Source: JAXDMU01 sp963762435
GTDB taxonomy: Bacteria > Pseudomonadota > Alphaproteobacteria > ATCC43930 > CGMCC-115725
DNA length: 64,000 nucleotides
Assembly (NCBI GenBank): GCA_963762435.1
Contig: CAVXLN010000040.1
Coordinates: forward strand, 124,001 to 188,000
Reading direction: 5' to 3'
The stretch's first letter is position 1, and the number at the start of each line of letters is the position of its first letter. This document shows, piece after piece, positions 28,822-35,176 of the stretch. Under the pieces are notes generated by a model. It saw nothing but the letters and a program-made list of their open reading frames with translations. It had not been told where the DNA came from and made no database searches. A program made the translations under genes and the position numbers.

Positions 28822-29559
28822 TCAAGGCCCCGCATCCGGATGGAAGAGGCGGTCGCTGGGCGAGACGGCGGCGGCGTCGAGCGGGATCGGTTCCGGCGAC
28901 TGCACCGCCAAGGCGAGCGAATGCGCCGGTCCGGGCCGGAACTCGGCGAACTGCCAAGCGGTGGTGGCGTCCGGTACCGAGATGGTGATCGCGACGGGGT
29001 CGAGACTGAAGGCGAAGCTGTCGAGCGGGGCGGCAAGGCCTTGGCCGGTCGCCTTGATATAAGCCTCCTTGAGTGTCCAAAGCCGATAGAAGAGCGCGGG
29101 CCGCGCCGATGGCGGCTGATCGGCGACGAGCTGCGCCTCGGCGGGCGCGAAATAGCGCTTGGCGAGGTCGATCGGTGCAGGCTCGCGCCAGGCCTCGGCA
29201 TCGATGCCGAGCGCATGCGGCCCGCCGACCGCGCAGGTGGCGAGCCCGCGCGTATGGCTCAGATTGAAATGCAGGTCAGCGGGCGCCTGGGCCGGATCGA
29301 GCATGGGCTTGCCACCCTCGGCGGTCCTGAACCGCCAATCGGTCGGAGCGATGCCCGGTATGGTGCTGCTCAGCGTCGATCGCAGCAGCGCATGGGCGGC
29401 GATATAGACGTCGCGATCGGCGGCCAGGCGGAAGCGATCGGCCTGCGCCTGCTCCGACACGTCGAGCAGCGGCCGGAGGTCCGCGATCGCGGCCAAGTCC
29501 GGCTCCAGCATGATCCAGCGGACGATGATGATGGCGGCGTGATCCTCTGTCGTAGGCAT
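28822..29559 (-). CDS. 4'-phosphopantetheinyl transferase, Sfp type
   Basis: This enzyme transfers the phosphopantetheine arm from CoA to the Ser of carrier domains, making the NRPS active. The 245-residue, two-lobed product has the Sfp-family motifs: GGKPML and HFNLSHTRGLA, then the Mg2+ site ALGIDAEAW, and FYRLWTLKEAYIKATGQGL. It precedes mbtH by 54 nt and is first in the NRPS locus. It faces the DUF4157 gene across a 128-nt divergent region that probably holds both promoters. Confidence 0.93.
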   Translation of the reverse strand: MPTTEDHAAIIIVRWIMLEPDLAAIADLRPLLDVSEQAQADRFRLAADRDVYIAAHALLRSTLSSTIPGIAPTDWRFRTAEGGKPMLDPAQAPADLHFNLSHTRGLATCAVGGPHALGIDAEAWREPAPIDLAKRYFAPAEAQLVADQPPSARPALFYRLWTLKEAYIKATGQGLAAPLDSFAFSLDPVAITISVPDATTAWQFAEFRPGPAHSLALAVQSPEPIPLDAAAVSPSDRLFHPDAGP

Positions 29560-29687
29560 GCCGGATCTTGGCTCGCCGATGCCGTTCTCGCAAAGAGATC
29601 TCTTGCCCGCGACAGCTGCTATGCCGCGTACCGATCCTGTGTCAGGATCTTCGGGATCATCCGGCTCCTTGATCGGGAGGGTCGGTC

Positions 29688-31472
29688 ATGTTTGCTCCGA
29701 AGGTCGCGAAAGCGCAGATGACGCCGGCCAAGAGCCCGGCGAGCCGAACCGTTCGCCACGCTTCGACCGGGCCGGCAGCAGTGTCCGTGGCGTGGGATTT
29801 CGCCGCGATTCCCTTGTTTGCGGGCAGTGCGCTGCATCGCTACGCGGCGGGATCGGGCCCGGCTAGCGCACCGGCGATCGTGCATGAGGTGCTGCGCGAG
29901 CCGGGCCGGCCGATGCCGCCCGCTGCACGACAGCCCGTCGAAGCGCTGCTCGGCCGGGATCTCGCGGATGTCCGCATCCACACGGATGAGCGGGCCGGTG
30001 CGTCTGCCGCGGCCGTGGCGGCGCACGCCTATACGGTCGGCCGGCACATCGTTTTCGCGCCGGGCCGGTTCGAGCCTGGATCGGACGCGGGGAGGCGGCT
30101 GCTCGCCCATGAGTTGGCCCATGCGGCAAACCACCCGCAGGGCGCCCCCATGCCGGGCGGGGAGCTCCGGATCAGCCGGCCCGACGAGGCGGCCGAGCGA
30201 CACGCCGCCGCGCTCGCGGAAGGTTCCGCTCGCCCGGCCCTGGCGCCGGCGGCCGCACCCGGCCTGTTCCGGCAGGCGCACGGGCTGGTCGGGCTCAGGG
30301 GGCTTTCGGTCAATCACCAGCGAGTCACGGTTCCGCCGATCGCCAACCTCGCCTTCACGGCGACGTTTCGACCCGCGAACGCGTCGAGCGTGACCGTGTC
30401 CATCGTCGGCGAGAATGTCGCCATTGCCGCTGGGACGGTGGTCAACGGCAGCACAGGCCTCATCTCCGTCGACGCCGGCCAGCTGGGCGGCAGGGCCCAT
30501 GCCGAGGCCAATCAGAATGCGACGGCGCCCGACGGGGCCACGATGACGGGCCAGGCGACGGCACCCTTCAATTTCACGGCCATCCCGGGTGCGATCATGA
30601 GCACGAGCTCGGTCGCCCGAACGTCGGCGACGTTGTATGGTGGCACCTTCACTCACACTTTCACCGCGCCGGGCGGCCAGCAGACGGCGCTCGAGCGGTC
30701 TCATGTCAATGAGCAGTTCACCGGCGCCTCCGGCACGACGCTCAATCTCACCGGGCCGCTCGGCACGCTCGCGATCACGGTCAACGATCCGAACTCGCCC
30801 AACGCCGGTTGGGACTTGAATGCGTCGGGGACGATGGCCGGGCCGGACCATGTCACCTGGTCAAAAGCCGCTATCGATGCGCGTCCGTTCGTCGTCAATG
30901 CTTCCAACCCGACACCCGCGCAGGTGCTGCCGCAGGATCTCAGCGCGACGCAGGGTTTTCGAAACCTGACCTTCCCGACCCGGGCTTACGATTCCGGGGT
31001 TGCCACATCCACGACGCATCGGCGCGCCATCGAGGATCGCAACAACCAGCTCAAGGCGATCACCAGCGCCGGCGTCAACCAGGAGATCGTCCAGGATTAT
31101 GCCGGGCCGACCGTGTTCCGCGGCTGCACGGCCTCGCCCAACACACTCCAGGTGGCGGCACCGGCCGTGCGCGGCCGACGGGCGCCGGCCCCCGCGACCT
31201 CGACGATCACCGTCCATGCCGAGGGGCAGCGGGCCAATCCCACCTTCTCGATCCGCCCGCCCAATCTCGGCTGCAGGATCTCCGCCAGAGGCGTGCTCAC
31301 TCCCGGCACTACACCCGGAACGGTCACCGTGCGCGCCGGCGGCACGGCGAATTTTGACGAGACGACCGTGACGCTCACGCCGCTGCCTGGCGCTACGACG
31401 ACGCGACCTGCCACGACGCCTCCTGTGACAACGCCGCCGGTAACGACGCCGCCGCGCGCGACGAGGCCCTAA
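29688..31472 (+). CDS. DUF4157 domain protein with HExxH motif and Thr/Pro-rich tail
   Basis: The first 170 residues contain a typical DUF4157 domain: DVRIHTDERAGASAAAVAAH, YTVGRHIVFAPGRF, and zinc-protease-like LLAHELAHAANH. In other bacteria this domain is repeatedly found with extracellular contractile injection systems and polymorphic toxins. The next 380 residues are rich in Thr, Ala, Asn and Val with Ig-like beta character (TPGTTPGTVTVRAGGTANFD) and no recognised enzyme motif. The tail repeats TTPPV units. There is no signal peptide. GGGAGG lies 8 nt before the ATG. It leads the block containing the two small-protein/kinase pairs; no structural injection genes are visible here. Confidence 0.82.
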   Translation: MFAPKVAKAQMTPAKSPASRTVRHASTGPAAVSVAWDFAAIPLFAGSALHRYAAGSGPASAPAIVHEVLREPGRPMPPAARQPVEALLGRDLADVRIHTDERAGASAAAVAAHAYTVGRHIVFAPGRFEPGSDAGRRLLAHELAHAANHPQGAPMPGGELRISRPDEAAERHAAALAEGSARPALAPAAAPGLFRQAHGLVGLRGLSVNHQRVTVPPIANLAFTATFRPANASSVTVSIVGENVAIAAGTVVNGSTGLISVDAGQLGGRAHAEANQNATAPDGATMTGQATAPFNFTAIPGAIMSTSSVARTSATLYGGTFTHTFTAPGGQQTALERSHVNEQFTGASGTTLNLTGPLGTLAITVNDPNSPNAGWDLNASGTMAGPDHVTWSKAAIDARPFVVNASNPTPAQVLPQDLSATQGFRNLTFPTRAYDSGVATSTTHRRAIEDRNNQLKAITSAGVNQEIVQDYAGPTVFRGCTASPNTLQVAAPAVRGRRAPAPATSTITVHAEGQRANPTFSIRPPNLGCRISARGVLTPGTTPGTVTVRAGGTANFDETTVTLTPLPGATTTRPATTPPVTTPPVTTPPRATRP

Positions 31473-31572
31473 ACCCTGGCGTCGTCCTGCCCATGAGCTA
31501 ACGACAGCTGGCGCTCAACCACCGAACGAAGTAGAGTTCGGACGCTATGCTGAAGATAGAATCGGGGCGGCC

Positions 31573-32067
31573 ATGGCTGAAGCACAGCGTGACCCCGGGC
31601 TGATGGCCCAACGCAGTGCCTGGGTCGAGCGAGTCCTCGGCGTGATGCTCTCCCATCCGAGTGATGTGCAGGACGGCCCGGCCGGCATGAGCGACCAGGA
31701 CATCATGAGCATCTGGTGGGAAGCCAAGGATGCGATGGGCCAGCAGATCGAGGCGCTGCGCCGCGCCTTCCTGGCGACAGGCCATCCGCAAGCCCAGTTG
31801 GCGTGTGAAAAGGGACTCGGTGCTTTCACCGGCGGTGTCCTGTCACGCTTTCAGGCCGCCGTGATCGACCGCCGCAACGCGCCGCCGGCCGACAAGGAAG
31901 CTGCTGCCGCGAAGCTCGAGCGCCATGCGAGCCAGCTGGCCGGTTTCGTTCTGGGCAATCGGATGTTGCCTCTCCTGGAGGCCAACCCTTTCGGTGTGGA
32001 CGTAACCATCCGCCGCGATGTGCCGACCGCCGTGGCGAGGATCCTCGCTCTTGCGGGACCTCGATAA
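31573..32067 (+). CDS. Small AWVERVLG protein A, partner of the downstream kinase-like gene
   Basis: This 164-residue protein has no assigned function. It begins near SAWVERVLGVML and has a helical core with IWWEAKDAMGQQIEALRRAF, then LACEKGLGAFTGGVLSRFQA. It shares this layout with the product at 34656-35162 (AWVERVLG, then W...GQQIxxLxxAxLA), so the two are paralogues. Each lies directly upstream of a kinase-fold gene; here the gap is 24 nt. By analogy with effector/partner gene pairs it could be a chaperone, adaptor or antidote, but that is inference. Domains with this layout also occur in large polymorphic toxins. Confidence 0.7.
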   Translation: MAEAQRDPGLMAQRSAWVERVLGVMLSHPSDVQDGPAGMSDQDIMSIWWEAKDAMGQQIEALRRAFLATGHPQAQLACEKGLGAFTGGVLSRFQAAVIDRRNAPPADKEAAAAKLERHASQLAGFVLGNRMLPLLEANPFGVDVTIRRDVPTAVARILALAGPR

Positions 32068-32091
32068 TCGCTGGGAAAAGGACGGGTAGCG

Positions 32092-33570
32092 ATGAAGCGA
32101 AGCTCTTCCCAAGCGTTCGGCACCGGTGGTCAAGGTCAAGCGCCACTGACCAACCAGCCGAACCAGAATAATCAGCCGACCGATCAACAATATCAGTATG
32201 TCGGCCAAATCGCCGGGTTCGAAGAGAATGAAGGGCAGGGGCAGGCATCGGATCAGCCAGTCGATTACGGCGAGTTCCGCGGCTATGCCAAATCCTATCG
32301 CAGTTATCTTTTGCAGAACTGCCAGCGGGATAAATTGCCTGCCTATGTGACGCAGGATTTGCCAGCAGACGACATGGCGATGATGGCCGTTTATGGCCAG
32401 ATCTATCAATATTACCATTCGCGCGAGGCTCAGCTTGCCTGGGTTGCTCAGCCGGAGAAAGAGCCGGAGCCGCAAGAAAAGCCGGATCCGCAGGAAGAGC
32501 CGGAGCCGCAGAAGAAGCCGGAGAAGGAAACCAAGAGCGTCGCGCCGATATCGACGGACTCGCCGAAAATCATCATCCAGGAGCTCGATGGGCTGATCTA
32601 TCCGAAATCCGAGGGGAGCAAACCCGCTCGCGCGATGAAGCTGACGGCCGATTGCGACAAGTCGGCGATCGACTGGAAGCGTTCGCGGCAACTGATGCTG
32701 CAGACGTTCAACTCTTTCACGGTGATGGGGGACAGGCAGGGTCTCTGGAATCGCGTTAGCCGGTGGAATGCCTTTGCGCCGGACGATATGCAAATCAACC
32801 TCAAAGAGGCCGGCCTGTCCGAGGATTTCCAGCCCCAAGCCGGGGTCGCGCAAGACGATAGGCAGGCTGACGCGCCCCTGACACAGACCTTCAATCTTCT
32901 TGGCGCCTCTCACATCTTGACCGAACGCGGCGGTGTCAAGGGTGGCTTCAACGCCATCTTCGATGCCCCGCCCGCGGTGACGAAATGGTGTGGTTGCCCG
33001 GTGTTGATCCGCGCCCCGCGCGAGGACGCTCGGCAAGCTGCGGCAGCGGGGATGGCGAACTACAAAACCGTGAGCCAGAATTTCGCTGTTCCGAAGGTCT
33101 ACAACAATCCTGCCGACGACGGTTTCTACATCGTCGAGAAGATTGGCGGGGATTTCGATCTGCAGAACGAGAAGCACATAAAGGCGGTGGCACGCGCTTT
33201 CCGGCTCATGACCGAGGGGGGCGAGCGTTTTCCGTTCGATCTGCGCCCGGACAATATCAAGTTCGATGGCGACAAGCTCGTCGTCATCGATTTCTCGGAA
33301 AGCGGCGGGCTCGGCGGCGATGTCGGATTCTGGAAAGACAGCCTGCTCGAATTCTGCTGGCGCGGGCCCAACGCGCGGATATCGGGCAAGCGGGATAATT
33401 CCAGACCGCAACAGATACTCGAGTGGCTCATTGCCGATGCCATCAAACGCAGTGCCTTGCCCAAGACGATGAGCCGCGAACCGTCCGCCTATGACCCAAT
33501 GGTGCTGATGGCGATTCTGGATGGGCTTCCCGGACAGCAGCGCGCGATGCTGCTTCCCGAAGGTCTATAA
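32092..33570 (+). CDS. Kinase-like effector candidate with Gln/Asn-rich and Pro-Glu-Lys regions
   Basis: The 492-residue product begins with a disordered Gln/Asn-rich stretch (about 1-60) and has a Pro/Glu/Lys repeat (EKEPEPQEKPDPQEEPEPQK, about 120-148). Near residues 380-403 it shows a degenerate protein-kinase catalytic loop and metal site: PFDLRPDNIKF resembles HRDLKPxNI and VVIDFSE resembles DFG, so the catalytic Asp, Asn and metal Asp are kept while the HR and Gly are not. FYIVEKIGG may be the hinge. It could be an active atypical kinase or a pseudokinase. AAGGACGGG precedes the ATG. Base composition is less GC-rich than in neighbours, suggesting transfer. It forms a pair with the small gene upstream. 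Confidence 0.65.
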   Translation: MKRSSSQAFGTGGQGQAPLTNQPNQNNQPTDQQYQYVGQIAGFEENEGQGQASDQPVDYGEFRGYAKSYRSYLLQNCQRDKLPAYVTQDLPADDMAMMAVYGQIYQYYHSREAQLAWVAQPEKEPEPQEKPDPQEEPEPQKKPEKETKSVAPISTDSPKIIIQELDGLIYPKSEGSKPARAMKLTADCDKSAIDWKRSRQLMLQTFNSFTVMGDRQGLWNRVSRWNAFAPDDMQINLKEAGLSEDFQPQAGVAQDDRQADAPLTQTFNLLGASHILTERGGVKGGFNAIFDAPPAVTKWCGCPVLIRAPREDARQAAAAGMANYKTVSQNFAVPKVYNNPADDGFYIVEKIGGDFDLQNEKHIKAVARAFRLMTEGGERFPFDLRPDNIKFDGDKLVVIDFSESGGLGGDVGFWKDSLLEFCWRGPNARISGKRDNSRPQQILEWLIADAIKRSALPKTMSREPSAYDPMVLMAILDGLPGQQRAMLLPEGL

Positions 33571-33598
33571 GGCCGAGCCGCCAAAATCCTGGGAACCA

Positions 33599-33674
33599 TG
33601 GTGGGCGCGACAGGATTTGAACCTGTGACCCCTTGCGTGTGAAGCAAGTGCTACTACCGCTGAGCTACGCGCCC
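33599..33674 (-). tRNA. tRNA-Val(CAC)
   Basis: The minus strand folds as a tRNA: acceptor GGGCGCG/CGCGCCC with encoded ACCA end, anticodon arm CTTGC-TTCACAC-GCAAG (anticodon CAC, reading GUG) and T arm with GGTTCAAATCC. The D arm reads GCTCAGCGGTAGTAGC, one base more than the usual GCTCAGCGGTAGAGC, which leaves only three D-stem pairs. The gene lies between the two small-protein/kinase pairs. Confidence 0.93.
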
Positions 33675-33759
33675 GCACCGATGGTCGGGCGATATAGGCG
33701 GGCAGTGCCGGCGCTGTCAAGGTTGGGGACGACCCTTTTCGGTCGAGGGGAGAGGACGG

Positions 33760-34569
33760 ATGCGGCGGATCGGGGTGATCGTGGCAGTGCTGGCGAGCCT
33801 TTGCGCGGCATCGGCCCGGGCCGAGCCGGCGGCGCCGATCGAGCTCGATTATCTCATCACCAGCGGTGGGCTGGCGCTCATGCGCTTCGACTTTAGCCTC
33901 GTCGCGACGGAGCGGGACTACCGGATCGATTTCACCTCGCGCACGCTGGGCGTGCTCGACTGGTTCCTCGGGCTCCGGCTCACCTCCTCGAGCGCCGGCC
34001 GGGTCGACGGGCTCGCCATCGAGCCCGAGCGCTACGAGATGCGGGCCGAGACGAATGGGGTGCGGCGCCATGTCGAGATCATGCATGGCACCGATGGCGC
34101 GTTCCATGTCGAGGCCGAGCCGCCGAGCGCCGAGCTCGAGCACAAGACGCTGACGCCGCTCGATCCCGCGAGCCTGCCCGGCGCCATCGATCCGCTCGCC
34201 GGCGTGCTGGCGCTCTCGCGCCTGATCGCGTCGGGTGCCTCCTGCGACGACCGGATGGCGGTCTTCGACGGCAGGCGGCGCTATGATTTCGTCTTGAGCC
34301 ATGCCGGCTGGGACAATGTGGCGGCCGAGGATGGCAGCGCCTTCGCCGGCAATGCCGAGCGCTGCACGGCCAGGATCGAGCGCAAGGGCGGCTATCCGAT
34401 CGAGGAGCATCCGGAGCCCGACCGGCCGGCGACGATCTGGGTCGCTCGGCCGGCTCCGGACGAACCGCCGATCCTCGTCGCGTTCTCGGCCGACGGGCAT
34501 TGGGGCGTGGTGCGCGGCCGGCTCGCGGACTATCGCCACGGTGCCGTGCATCTCGCGGCCTCTGAATAG
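33760..34569 (+). CDS. Exported DUF3108 domain protein
   Basis: The 269-residue product has a signal peptide (MRRIGVIVAVLASLCAASARA) and a DUF3108-type beta-rich body: LDYLITSGGLALMRFDFSLV, SRTLGVLDWFLG, SAGRVDG and RYDFVLSH. DUF3108 proteins are small exported proteins of unknown role found widely in alphaproteobacteria. GGAGAGGA precedes the ATG. It looks like ordinary chromosomal content next to the tRNA, and it separates kinase pair A from pair B. Confidence 0.8.
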   Translation: MRRIGVIVAVLASLCAASARAEPAAPIELDYLITSGGLALMRFDFSLVATERDYRIDFTSRTLGVLDWFLGLRLTSSSAGRVDGLAIEPERYEMRAETNGVRRHVEIMHGTDGAFHVEAEPPSAELEHKTLTPLDPASLPGAIDPLAGVLALSRLIASGASCDDRMAVFDGRRRYDFVLSHAGWDNVAAEDGSAFAGNAERCTARIERKGGYPIEEHPEPDRPATIWVARPAPDEPPILVAFSADGHWGVVRGRLADYRHGAVHLAASE

Positions 34570-34655
34570 ACCGATGCGCGTATCGCGCGGATAGCGGCTT
34601 TTCACCGGCAACCGAATGGTCCAAACATACCCTCGCAAGCATGTTCGGGGGGGCC

Positions 34656-35162
34656 ATGTCCGAAACTCTGGTGCAAGAACAATCGCCCGACAAGAAGGCG
34701 TGGGTCGAGCGCGTGCTCGGCATCCAGTTCGGCGCCGCCAAGGACGGGACCGCCAAGGGCAGGCCGGCCGGGGCCGCCGTGCGGGTGGCGCAGGGACTGC
34801 TCGTCTGGAACAGCACGCGCAGCCATGTCGGCCAGCAGATCGCCAAGCTGCAGCAGGCGATCCTGGCGCAGATCCCCGACGATCCCGATTTCGAGGAGGT
34901 CAAGGCCAATCTCGGCAATCTCGAAGAGCTGCTGGAATGGCTCGACGACAGTCTGAGCGGCAAGCTCAACGAGCTGCGCGGTACCAGCGATCCAGAGCGC
35001 AAGGCGGCGATCTCGGCCGAGGCGCGGGCGATCGTCGAAGGCTATCAGAAGCGCGTCGCGATCGACGAGCTGATCAACGAGATCGACGATAACGGCTTCG
35101 TCGCACTCGACATCAAGCCGAGGGTCACGGCCGCACTGGCCGAGGTCCTGGCCGCGATCTGA
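34656..35162 (+). CDS. Small AWVERVLG protein B, partner of the PI3K-like gene
   Basis: This 168-residue protein has no assigned function. It begins MSETLVQEQSPDKKAWVERVLG and continues with GLLVWNSTRSHVGQQIAKLQ and QAILAQIPDDPDFEE, a helical layout shared with the product at 31573-32067. The C-terminal half is acidic and helical (ELINEIDDNGFVALDIKP). I prefer the ATG at 34656, with GGGGGG just before it, over the ATG at 34641. Only 14 nt separate it from the next gene, which carries its own ribosome site, so the two are one operon. A partner or chaperone role is inferred from this repeated arrangement. Confidence 0.7.
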   Translation: MSETLVQEQSPDKKAWVERVLGIQFGAAKDGTAKGRPAGAAVRVAQGLLVWNSTRSHVGQQIAKLQQAILAQIPDDPDFEEVKANLGNLEELLEWLDDSLSGKLNELRGTSDPERKAAISAEARAIVEGYQKRVAIDELINEIDDNGFVALDIKPRVTAALAEVLAAI

Positions 35163-35176
35163 CAGGGAGACGAGCT

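Noticed and set aside
32455..32530. Short tandem repeat
   Set aside because: It is the Pro-Glu-Lys coding repeat inside the kinase-like gene, not a CRISPR or satellite array; no CRISPR array is seen anywhere in the window.
33571..33760. tRNA gene as an integration site for the effector block
   Set aside because: No duplicated tRNA 3' end or integrase gene is visible on either side, and ordinary DUF3108 content lies directly beside the tRNA.
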